Positions 1-10,800 of a DNA stretch of 64,000 nucleotides are shown piece by piece. Position 1 is the stretch's first letter. Each line of letters starts with the position of its first letter. This DNA is from Lineus longissimus. Taxonomy: Eukaryota; Nemertea; Pilidiophora; Heteronemertea; Lineidae. Under the pieces are notes generated by a model. That model worked only from the letters and a program-made list of their open reading frames with translations, did no database searches and was not told the origin of the DNA. The position numbers and the translations under genes were made by a program. The stretch is from the NCBI RefSeq assembly GCF_910592395.1, contig NC_088311.1:20749695-20813694 (forward strand), given 5' to 3'.

Positions 1-146
1 AGGAAACAGATCAACAGCTGGCGACGGGACCTCGAGAGTGACATGAAGACCATGGGTCAATATTTGCAGGAGCTGGAGAGGATCTCCATCGGGGACAGAA
101 GACGCTGGGGTTGCTAGCGGCCTATGCTCTCAACGGAGCGAAGTAA
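1..146 (+). pseudogene. LINE retrotransposon C-terminal remnant
   Basis: Frame 1 from base 1 reads RKQINSWRRDLESDMKTMGQ, followed by an E/L/R-rich stretch and DRRRWGC, with a stop at 115-117. This resembles the C-terminal tail of many invertebrate LINE reverse transcriptases (pattern xTWRRxxExxxxxxGxxWxxxxxxAxDRxxWR, then a short xxALC tail). A shift of frame after DRRRW continues the tail as LLAAYALNGAK with a stop at 144-146, so the copy is frameshifted and dead. Only the last ~50 codons are in the window; the body would lie upstream. Family assignment rests on pattern recognition. Confidence 0.6.
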
Positions 147-1090
147 GTATCTTGAGAGCATCTGTAGAGACAGCAAGAACCAAACACCAAATTGAGTGAC
201 CTATCCTCCCCTCCGCAGGTTGTATACGGCTTTAGATTTCTAATCGACGTTCCCAAGTCATGGAGGTCTTCCAAGAAGAAATGACGATCAACTTACACGA
301 CCTCTGGCACACAGATGGTGTTAGTTATCCCCGTTCCTTGTGGGACCCTGCAATCAAAGGTAGCCTCGCAGCACTCGTCAACCTCCGCATTACAAGGTCT
401 GTATTTACTGATGCAGGCACCTCGGCTGAGAGAAGAGAAAACGAAGCGATATAGTGTTAATAGTATTGTAATTTAGTCGCTCTGGGTACAGTCGATGACA
501 TTTGGTCCAAGAAACAAGCTGCAAGAAATGCAAATCACTAACTTATACTTTGTGTTTCAGGCAAATTTCGAGAAGGGGGTAACGCGCGCCTTGACTCTCA
601 CGATCAGTAGACTGAGCTCCCGATTAGGAACAATTCAGGCAACTAATCATGAGCAATTCAGGCAAATAAGGAATAATCCAGGCTAAGTAGGTGTAATTCA
701 TGCAAATGAAAGGTCTATCAAAACTACAGTTCGGGTGTCACTTCAGTTTTATATCTCAGCATTTACTGGTGATACTTGTAATTGTGTAAACGTGTACTTT
801 AAAAAGTCACATATTGTTTCGCCATTACATATTGAATTACATTGGTATCCCTGTTGTGTTTAATTATGAAATCAAACTCGTCATATTCTCTTTAATGACT
901 ACTATGATATAGTCCCGTTATAAAAAAAACAGCCATTAGGTTTGCCGAACACCATTTAGACGTTATTTACATTGTCAAGAAATGTTGACGGATTGCTCAA
1001 AATGAGCGATCATTTTATTTTGACGTCCATGATTGATAGAAGATCACTTACAAAAGTCCATTTTCTAGTACATGTCCCAGATTGAGGATA

Positions 1091-1325
1091 CCAGGGTCCG
1101 GTTTTTCAAAGCCTGGTTAGTTAGTGGCCGCTACCGAACTTGGCTAAAACTTGAACGAACCCCATTACGGAGCCCTCGAAGATCCGCTAACTAAATTAAA
1201 ATAGCGGTTGCATATAGCGGCAGCTAAGTTTACGGAAGCAAACTAGACGGCACGCTATGATAACGGTGGTTTCGCGGCCGCCAAACACCATTAGCAGATG
1301 GAGGAGCTTTGAAAAAGCGGGCCAT
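1091..1325. mobile_element. MITE-like inverted-repeat element, copy 1
   Basis: A ~235-bp non-coding element with imperfect terminal inverted repeats (GGTTTTTCAAAGC on the left; the reverse complement of GCTTTGAAAAAGC on the right). The interior contains GATAACGGTGGTTT, GCGGCCGCCAA and TTAGCAGAT blocks. The same blocks, in the same order and between the same kind of ends, recur at 51681-51924, so this is a dispersed family. No coding capacity is seen, which suggests a non-autonomous DNA transposon. Confidence 0.75.
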
Positions 1326-1383
1326 CTCAATTCTCTCACTTCTGGAGTAAATGAATAGAGAGAAGCAAGTGGGTTTGTACCGT

Positions 1384-1455
1384 GTGGTGATCTTCCCGAG
1401 AGTCGAACCCATGACCTCTTCCTTATTATGAACCCGGCGCTAAGCCACGGTCATC
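1384..1455 (-). repeat. tRNA-like / SINE head relic
   Basis: On the minus strand an A-box-like GTGGCTTAGCGCC is followed ~35 bases later by a B-box-like GGGTTCGACTC, a weak T-arm and a 3' ATCACCA. The acceptor stem does not pair, so this is a tRNA pseudogene or a tRNA-derived SINE head rather than a working tRNA. Confidence 0.45.
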
Positions 1456-3495
1456 TTCCCCACAGAAAATGAGTAAAGGAGCGAAAGAAAGTATACGAAC
1501 CGTTCTGGCCTTGCTTGGCTTCCTGGAACACACAAAGTTTGAAAGAATGACAATAGAGAGGTGAGCACAGCAACTTATCACGGATTCTCATACTTATACG
1601 GATAAAACTCTGCAGAAAGAAGACGAATTTTGGGTACATTTCAATCCGTAGACGTACTATAGATCTGTGATAAGTCACAGATCTCAACCTCTCTTACAAA
1701 TTGCACCAAAATCTTAAGCCCGGTGAGAGAGAAGTAATAATATATAAAATAAGAAACTCCGAGCATTGAGCGGGGAATCGTGCTAAATGTGGCGTATTAT
1801 TGATCCTGTTGATGTGGATATTGCTTTCGCTTTTTGAAAAACTTGGTTTTTTCCCCAACTTTTCAGTCTGTGGAGCTGACATTTAGATTAGCATGACAAA
1901 GACTGTTCATCTCATATAAATCGCCACATTTCTTTGGAAATTTAGGTTATCTAATGACTACGAGACGTTGCGGACTTGTTAGGTAAAGACAAAAGACTGA
2001 AAATTTCGAAGACAAGAACATTGAAACTTTTTCCGGAGAGGGGCCTAAATCAAGGAGGGCGGGGATGAAAAACAAGGTTCTATTTCACCGGGCCTAACTA
2101 ATGGCATGGTGAAGAACACTGTACCTACCAGCCACACAAAGGAGAAGCAAACAAAGTCCTGCGCAATTCATCTTGAGTCCTCTGTCAGATCAGATATGAC
2201 TGTATGTTCAGAAACGGAAGCTGATACTGACCAATTCTTGCCGGATTGTTTAATAATTGAGATGATTATGTTATTCGATTTTGACAAATCATGAATGATT
2301 ACTCTATGATTTTGGCCTCGTGGGTCCAATTATGCGTCGACATTTAGGTCAATACCGTACTATTGATATTTTTATTGATATTTACTGCTGCCAGATTTGA
2401 CTGTATATCAGTAAAATCACCTGCTATTGGTGGTGCTCAGAATTGTTTTAGGCCCTATTTTTGAAGGTATTTGAGGCCCAGGATTGGGGTGGGTAATAGC
2501 CGATTATGTGTCATCAAAGGTACTACTGCGTTTGTAAAGAAAGTTCGTGGAGTGTAGTGTCGTTGGTACTGAAATGTGTTTACTACAGTGCAGACAGAGC
2601 GACACGAATTGATAAGCGGGAGTTTTATCTCCACAAACAATGACCTTACATTTATTTGAACAGCAATATGATTCAAAATCTGATAATGTTTCTGCCTAAT
2701 GCCGGCTGCACACGTACGATTATTTACTAATACAAAACATCGTACACATTCAATCAAATTCATCTGATCCATTGTCCTGAAATACTAAACCATCATCCTC
2801 ATCCTCGTCTTCAACTGTTGAGGGTTCTGAAGGTCAGCAATGAGTGCGGAATTGACCACTTTCATATGGTGTTAATCAAGCTTAGGGTTTCCGAGTGACG
2901 TTTTACATTAAAATGTTCATACCCCTTTTCCCACGGGTAGCTGCAGTGTATAATGGCGGGACGTCCAGTTGCATGAACGCTTCAATCCTGTTCGTGGTGA
3001 AGTTAATATGGATATCACACATCTGCGGTTTTGTTGTTGGTAATATTGGTAGTGGCAATAGGTTGAAAAGAATCATCCTCAGCGTAGCGCGGGTACCTGA
3101 TTTGAGTGATGTCCGACACCAGCTGGCTTCGAACATGAGAACACACCGCGGCTCGTCAAATTCGGGAACCAGGCAAACATTTCGGTCTGCCGATCTGCAG
3201 TTGTTCGCCAATACAAACACAGCAAATTACGCATGCGTTTGGCCAAAAATCTTTCGATATATATTTTCCTCCTAAACATAAACAACACAAACGGATCGCA
3301 TGTTCGAGGTAGTTACAACTTCATTCATTTACATCGATATTTACGAAACTCACACCCGATAACTAAAGAATGCCCTTAACAAAGTTATAACCGAGAGATA
3401 CGCTTTGAGATCCATGCACCAAATATTTGTCACTATTAGCCACAATTAAATTCAGTGACCTGTGTATACAGAAATGTTTGCTCCGATAAACAGTT

Positions 3496-3721
3496 TTGAA
3501 TTTCTACAACACTTGTTTTGTAGATAGTTGCCGGGGGACCACCTCTAGTGAGGTCAGGCCAGTCAATATGGCGAAAAAAAAGGTGATATCATATCAGTGG
3601 CGTGACAATCGGCGTGACCCGTTTGAAAGCGACCGTCTCATTATAAAACGGGCCGAAGCTGAAAAGTGTCGCCTTAATCTCGGCGATCGTGTAGACCTAC
3701 GTTGTTCAAGACAAACTTCAG
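3496..3721 (+). other. Candidate 5' exon of the MS4A-like gene at 4692
   Basis: A short frame begins in CAATATGGCG (a YY1-like promoter context) at 3568 and runs to a strong donor, ACTTCAG|GTAAGA, at about 3721/3722. The next good acceptor on the plus strand is TCTTTTCCAG, just before the MS4A-like start at 4692. Joining the two would not keep the short frame in phase with the four-pass protein. If the exon is real it is therefore a 5' untranslated exon carrying a small upstream ORF of about 50 codons. This is inference from splice signals only. Confidence 0.35.
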
Positions 3722-4691
3722 GTAAGATTTTTCTACATTGAATTGTTACCTTAATTTGATATTCAACAGCAATACTTCTCTCAACAATTACCAACGGTAC
3801 TTTCTTAACTCTATGTCGGTTTCATGAAACCCCTAATCTTTATTCGTCTTTCTAATGTCGCTACTCACTGGAAATGCGATTGTTCGCACCTCTGTACTAG
3901 TATTTGTGCGATTCTCGGGAATTTTTCGAGAAAAAAAACAGTGGCGAATTTTGTAATTTCTCTAGGTGTTTATAATACCTAGTACTGTCTTATCTACACA
4001 GCTGCAGTCATGGAACTTTATGATTCTCTACGTATTTACGAAATTGGAAATATCCGAAATCAACCACACATTTAAAATCTTAACGAACAGCGTAGGCCTT
4101 GACCGCAATGCACAACAAACCAAGAATGTTCTGCGAAATCATCCTAATTTTACGTCAACACGAACATATATATTGTTCTTTTATTTTGACAACACCAGAT
4201 GGTATTTATCTACTTTGGGGCCACGAATATAAAATGAACATAAAATAATAAATCGTTCCCTCTTGCTCCATGAGACTTATCGTTTACTAAGTGGGACGAA
4301 ATAACACAACGTAGAGTCAGTGTCTTGCTTAACAAAAAGCAAATTATTGGCGATTGTAAATATTTGCTCCATTTTGTTGGTAAATTGTGATACGTGGTTT
4401 CTTTGTCATTAACCAACAGTAACTTGGCAACAACAGCACACTGTCGCAAATAGCAAATTTTTGTAAATTGATATAACAGTTACGAAAAACTTCACAACTT
4501 TCACACCTTAGAAATATTCGCGAACATTTCTGAAAGTCTTCACTGACGATTTTTTGTTCCACGGAATACGAAATTTCCTTCGGTTTTCGCATGAAAAATT
4601 GCAAATTTTTATTTTCGCCAATCGCGATTGTTCGCAAATACCCAAAAATAAACAAATAAAGTCATAACAAAACCTGCTTGTCTTTTCCAGT

Positions 4692-5630
4692 ATGCACAAA
4701 TCAAGCGTCTGGCCCGAGGATGTTACGCCCAGGAATGGCGCCCTCACGGTACAGCTCCCTGACGAACACGGAGAAGTTGGCGACAGCAACGTCATGTACA
4801 AACTCATCCCTGTGACGGAGAATGACTTAGACGTGGAGAAAATCACGTACACTCGAGTTGGATTCGCACATTTCCGTGTCATGGCAATCTCGATTGGATT
4901 ACTGGTGTTCAGTCTTATATCCATTGCGTCTGGCGCCGTACTTTTCGTTTACGGGCCTTCGGCGATAGTTGACTATGCAACAGCTTTTAATGGAGGGTTA
5001 TTCTTCCTGCTGACGGGCGCTGTTGGGATTACCGCGAGTGCGAAACTTAAAGACTGTCCGATCGCGGGCATGATGGTTTTGAGCGTCCTTGGCGCTTTGA
5101 GTGGTGCTGGTATGATCGCGTTGGGCGCATATGCGCTGACCTTTGAACTTTTAGGCATACTGACTGCTGTGAATGCCACCATTTCTCTAGCTGCACACAG
5201 TATTGAGATTGTTAGTGGCTTGATCGGGATGATCCTCTGTCTGGCGCTATCTGGAATGAGCTGTCGCGCAATCTGCTGCGGGGAACGCCACTTTACCGTG
5301 ACTGTTACCCCCGGCCGCAAGGAAGCTCCAAGGGTCCAGGTCTTACCAGTCCCGATGGGTTACCCTATGGCTTCTTACGTGCCAGGTTTGTCACGATCCG
5401 TAGAGATGTCGTACAGCAGTCGCCATTCGCCGGAGCTGGTAAAGGGACCTATATCCAACCCAGTGGGTGAGTCCCTCCAGCACAAGACGTTGGATGGAGT
5501 GTCTCTCCCTGGACAGATTGTAAAGGACAACGCCCAACAGCAAGCTAACCTTAAGAGGTGGAAGTTGAATAAAGGTTTGCTGAAAACTGTGAACGTTCTG
5601 TATGGCATGAACAATGTTAATCAGGCTTGA
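4692..5630 (+). CDS. Four-pass membrane protein, MS4A/CD20-like
   Basis: Single coding exon of 312 aa. It has an N-terminal cytoplasmic part of about 60 residues and four hydrophobic segments near 63-87, 97-116, 124-149 and 168-189, followed by SCRAICC at 190-196 and a cytoplasmic tail of about 115 residues. TM2-TM3 (NGGLFFLLTGAVGITAS, then LKDCPIAGMM) has the layout of the MS4A (CD20) family, and the Cys cluster just after TM4 is also typical. Family assignment is from pattern, not a search. The ATG lies one base after a splice acceptor (TCTTTTCCAG), so the upstream exon or exons are probably untranslated. Paralogues with the same architecture lie at 21300-22148 and 24157-25017 and share the L-[KE]-D-C-x-I-x3-M motif. 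A possible AATAAA signal is at 6523. A membrane receptor or channel-regulator role is inferred. Confidence 0.82.
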   Translation: MHKSSVWPEDVTPRNGALTVQLPDEHGEVGDSNVMYKLIPVTENDLDVEKITYTRVGFAHFRVMAISIGLLVFSLISIASGAVLFVYGPSAIVDYATAFNGGLFFLLTGAVGITASAKLKDCPIAGMMVLSVLGALSGAGMIALGAYALTFELLGILTAVNATISLAAHSIEIVSGLIGMILCLALSGMSCRAICCGERHFTVTVTPGRKEAPRVQVLPVPMGYPMASYVPGLSRSVEMSYSSRHSPELVKGPISNPVGESLQHKTLDGVSLPGQIVKDNAQQQANLKRWKLNKGLLKTVNVLYGMNNVNQA

Positions 5631-7850
5631 ATTACATACTCCAGTTTCTCGCGGATCTATGACCGTTTCAGAACTTTCTAACCAAGCCGAACTGTTATAA
5701 TCGGCACTCAAAAAACATTTCTTCTCAAGTATGTATTTCGGCAGGAGAAAATTCACTCTTTTTATTTGGCCAGAATAGCAAATTGCGTGAACGTCCAGAA
5801 GGGAATTCTCACACGTATTTATCTGTACAATGATTAACCTCTGGCAAGAATGTCGTTCATTGCGCAGCGGCTCCTTGCGAGGTTTATGCAAAGTTGGGAG
5901 GTCATAGTGTCAGGTGAACCTTTAGGCCAATCCATTTATCTAAACCTAATGTGTAGATACTATAGTTCAATTGGAATTGAGACCGCTGCATTATTTTCGG
6001 GAATTAAGTACCCCCCATGGCCATCTCATGAAGGGAGACGTCATGTCCGCGGGGCAACTCAATGCCGTTCATCCTTTTTCAATCCGAACTGAAATTACTA
6101 AATGGTATCGGTGGAAGACCATGTGCATGTCCCCCACAGGGCCTTGGCTCGACCATTAGATTGGTGAAACTATAGTACATTACATTTCAAGCAAAAGATT
6201 GGGACAGAAACATTCCAATCGGAGTGTGCTATGACGATAGCCCGTAACTCTTGCAAGGCCATTTATAACCTGTTTGAGGGCCAATTCATGTATAAGAAGT
6301 TGTACAATAATAGCTCCGATATAATTAAAGCATCTACAATGTTGAAAAGAGCTGCTAGTACACATCAGTGTACACTGAGATTATAATTGTACCAGGCCTA
6401 TCATTGTACCACCTTACCTTATAGAGCCTACCGGTAGACAGCATGTTATTTTTTGCAGAAAACTATTGACAACTGTTAGATGAGGTCGTTAACATTTCTT
6501 TTGTATGATATGCCTATACAAAAATAAAGCAAATCATGAAATTTAAATACTGTTCACTCTTTTTTTGTATGCTGCACCATATATAAAGGACAATGATGTT
6601 CTTAACCAGCAGTCCTACACTGCCACTTATCTTATATCTCCATCCATAGTGTATTCTGCCTTAATTCCCAACAGCTTGAATAGAAGAAAAAAGTTCTGGG
6701 CAAGTTACAATGTACATTTTTTTACAATGTTATGTAACACTGTTGACATTTAATACACGAGCCATTCTGACTTGTACGCTATCGACAGATAAACGTCTAA
6801 ACGTGATCTATTCATTGCTGATCCACAAAATATCCGGAGTTTTCTAATAAAGTTGGACTTGACAAGGAAGTTTTATAGAACTTATAGAACTTCAATCATT
6901 GGTCTTGGTGTACTGCTTAATTGGATTCGGGCCTTTGAACGCGATTCCAGATCAACAGAGCTGTTGGCGATAACATATCGCGACCGGAACATGGGCCCTA
7001 AGTAACTCATCTATATTCATTAGACCAGGACATGCTTCAATGAACATACAAACGATTTGTCAAACTGATTTCGATGAAAAAATATGAGTCAATTGACTTT
7101 AAGATGCCGTTGACCGACTTTTTATGGAAACTGTGCTTTTCAGAGATACATAATGAGGGCATGTCAAGTGAACAGGTTACAACCCACTGCTCTTTCTCGG
7201 CGTGTCCTACCGTTTCAAACACACATCAATTAATTGCGGCGAAATTTATTTACTCTGCCATGGGGAAAGGGTTATGACTGTTAAATATCTTACTGCTATC
7301 CTTAATAATGCCAATGGTCCTTTAACTTAGACGGCGACTTGTTCAGTCAGGTCCAAGGTGGGCTCTTAAATATTGTCATATACATGTACATGTACACGTA
7401 GTACATTTACGGGCAATTTTTCGATTTTTCAGTAGTATACCCCTTTGCACACAAATGCATGCTAAATATATATATAGTGCAACTGATGCCAAGACCACCA
7501 TCGCGGGCGGGACAACTGTTGAAGACGCAGACATCTACAGAGTCGGCCGGGAGTCACAACTGGTCCGCGAGCCGTGTCGTATATCGCGCGCAAGCTCTCT
7601 ATTTTCTTAGAAACATCCTCGGATGACGTGCAATGTATTTAGAAAAAAAAAGGTCACCTGAAACTGATACGATAAGATGGTTAACATCCACAACAAAGAA
7701 ACACAGTCTAATTAAGTTCTGAGTTGATGATTTGTGGTTGACCCACTGATCTTGTGACAAATGCACCGCTGTTTCCAAAACCAGGAGAAACTGTAGCTAC
7801 GTATCATTTCGTTGAAAGAAGCTGAGGAGAAAGGATTCTAAGTGGCCAAG
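5631..7850. other. Intergenic DNA between MS4A-like and ITIH-like genes
   Basis: No supported gene. It should hold the 3' UTR of the upstream gene (AATAAA at 6523-6528) and the promoter and 5' UTR of the ITIH-like gene. An ACATGTACATGTACAC motif lies near 7381-7396. The open frames present are short and show no family resemblance. Confidence 0.55.
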
Positions 7851-10800
7851 ATGTGGCGACTTTTGGTGATCCTGTTGATTTCTGCGGCTGGTGTGTTTGG
7901 ACAGGTCGATGACGTGAATGAGGAGGACACGGACGCCCAGGTATGGCTTTCTTATTTCTTATTTCTCAATTTCTTTAAAAAAACCACATAGTTAAGAATT
8001 AACCCCTTAAAGAAAAAGGTTTTACATAAGCGTCGATTTTTTACTTTTAACAATCGTACAGAGAGTTGTGCGTTGAGACGTAAAACGAGTGATTTCCTGC
8101 TATGCGTAGATAATTGCTTGTGGAAAGATAATCGGTCTTTTGCGGTTGTCATCACAGGTATTCATGACAAGAATCGGGAATTTGCAGCCACCTGAGATCC
8201 ATATCAAACCCTGCGATTACTGATAACCCGCAGACGAGAAATCTTTCTGTCGCACATTGCAGCGATTATAATCGCCGCTCGCAGCGATTTATTTCACTCG
8301 TTTAAGCGGCGCTAGAGGGTAGGCGCTCAGAGAGCCATCAATCTTTTTGTACGAAATTATAATCGCTGCAATGTGCTACAAAGAGGAATCAGTATCTCCC
8401 AGATTTAAACCACTCCTTGATTGAAACTCGCCCCTTCAGCCTATACTCATAGTTTCACCGACCAAACGAGCGATTTGAATTGCAGTTATCGCTGTATGTG
8501 CGACAAAAGGACCTCTTGCCAGTCCCACTGCGAGAAAAACCGGTAATCGCTGGGTTTGATATCAACTGATGTCAACCTCCTGACACCCATCCCTCAAATC
8601 GTCTCGCTATCCAGAGATCTCTGGAAACGGGACGGCAGCTAGTTCCAAAATGAGCCATACGCCGAAAAAAGTCTGTCCCCATTTACGAGGTCCTCGTTCC
8701 CTTCGATTGTAGCTTGAAGCTACAGAAGCTTAACCTGGTAAGGACAAGCAGACTCGGCAAGCGGAGTGAAGTTGCAGGCGGAGGAATGGCGTGATACATC
8801 GACATGGTAATAGGCCCATTCGGGGACATAAAAGCATCGTCATAAATCTTTAAAGATCCAGATTCAAGTAGACAAATCCGGTTGCCTGCCGCGTTCCTGG
8901 TACCGAAATTGATAAACATCATTAAAATACTGACGTATGAATTAAAACAACTAGGTCGAGTTGTAAACTAATTATAATTTCTTTCCAAGAGGTTAATTTA
9001 TGATTTATTGATGGCAAAACTGGATCTTGTTTCAAGAAGACAGGTCGTGAGGTCATCTGTAATGAGGCCACTTTTCTTAGCTCGGTGGGTAAGAAATAAC
9101 CGGGCAAGGAAACTGTGTCCTTATACCACAAGGCTTTTCTTGTCAGAGTCATTGCAACATCTGTGATCGAGGACTAGCTCCGAATAGGTTGTTCCTTTGT
9201 CGTCGTATAGGTTGTTTCTTCGTCGTGGTCCAATTACGAATATAGGACACTATAATCATAAATTTCAACCAGAATTGCTCTTTCAGACACCGACACCCCG
9301 TAGATACGCTTCCTTTACCAATATGTTGTTGCCTGGTAGCCGTCCGTATCAAAATATAAGGACGCTCCTTCGTAATCGTCGGCATCCGAATATTAGGTTG
9401 TTCCTCTCCATTTTCCCACATCAGAATAAGTAGGAATATATCTTAAACACAATTACCGCCAGCCTTTCATTTTAACGAATGCACTTTCAGGCGCCGGCAC
9501 CCCCGGAGATACGGTACCTCCATATCGAATCCAAGATTGCCTTCCGCTTTTCTACCACGAGAGTATCAAGTATGCTGGTGAACGTGGATGATAAGCCAAG
9601 GGAAGCTATCTTCACCATCCAGTTACCCAAGTCCGCCTTCATTACCACCTTCTCAATGTAAGTAGATGCCAGCAATTCTTCACCATCCAGTACACAGGTC
9701 CGCCTTTATAACGTACCACGTTGTCAATATAAGTACGTACGAACAGGCAATCTTCTCTATCCAGTTACCGAAGTCCGCCCTTTTTGCCACTTCCTAATAA
9801 TAAGTAAGAACAAGCCATCTTCACCGACAAGTTGCTCAATTGTATAATTGCAGAGGGCCCAGCCATAATTCTTCACTATCTCTGACCATCATAATGGTCA
9901 AAGGCTCAATTGATACAATCATAAGCAAAATCCAAAACATCCCCTGACCTAATCGGGGATGACGATAGCAGAAGACGGTTGACGTCAAATTCGTGAGATT
10001 TTGATACCATGCGGACGGACAATGACTCATAAGGCCTAGTCAGTTGACAAGGGTGGCCTAAATCTGCATATGTGTCGGGCGTGACAATGATGCTGGGCTA
10101 CTTAGAGTGGACGATACTGTAAACCCCAACTCAATGATATGTAATCTTCAAACTTCTTCTGAACATAGGATGCATCATTACATATTATATTCATCTTACA
10201 GTACGCTTTCTACAATGTCTAAAATTGATTGATGGTTTGAGGGAATATAAGAGTTCGTTTGTGTAAGCCAAAAAAAACGTGGTGAAAACTTAGTGAGAGT
10301 GTTCACAAATACCTCCCGACGAGAATTCCGTAATCAATTCGTTTGTCCCAACTGTCTGAATTTCTGCAAATCACATGAAAGTTACGCTGAACGACCATAT
10401 CTTTTAGGACAATAGAGGGCGTCACGTACGATGGGACTGTGAAGGAGAAAGCAGCAGCTCTGAGAGAATATATCGAGGCGAAAAAACAGGGACAGAGCGC
10501 GGGACACATTGCTGCCAAGTAAGTGATATAAATCCCGGCAGGCTACCCTTATATGTTCAATGCCATCCTCAAGAACATGCATCCTATCAAGGGTGCACGG
10601 ACAGTACGACAACCAGCTGAACATCCCAAAGGGAACTGTGTTGTTCGTTTGTTTTCTCCAGTTTGGGTACTGTCCCACTCCATCAGAAAAAACTAACAAA
10701 ACGGCTTTGTTGCTCCAGGTTGCGCCTTGGAGGAGTTTAGGCGTTTTCCGTATAATCTTGTTAGTATCCTTCCTCGGTCTGTATTCTCATATCGTTTTTT

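Larger units (their letters stand above)
147..3490. other. Intergenic DNA, no supported gene
   Basis: AT-rich sequence with only short, unrecognised open frames (for example 260-454, 2455-2772 minus, 2895-3275). None has neighbouring splice sites that extend it or resembles a known family. It contains one inverted-repeat element (1091-1325) and one tRNA-like piece (1384-1455), listed separately. Confidence 0.6.

Noticed and set aside
2895-3275. 126-codon frame
   Set aside because: An opposing frame of similar length overlaps it and no recognisable domain or splice context is present.
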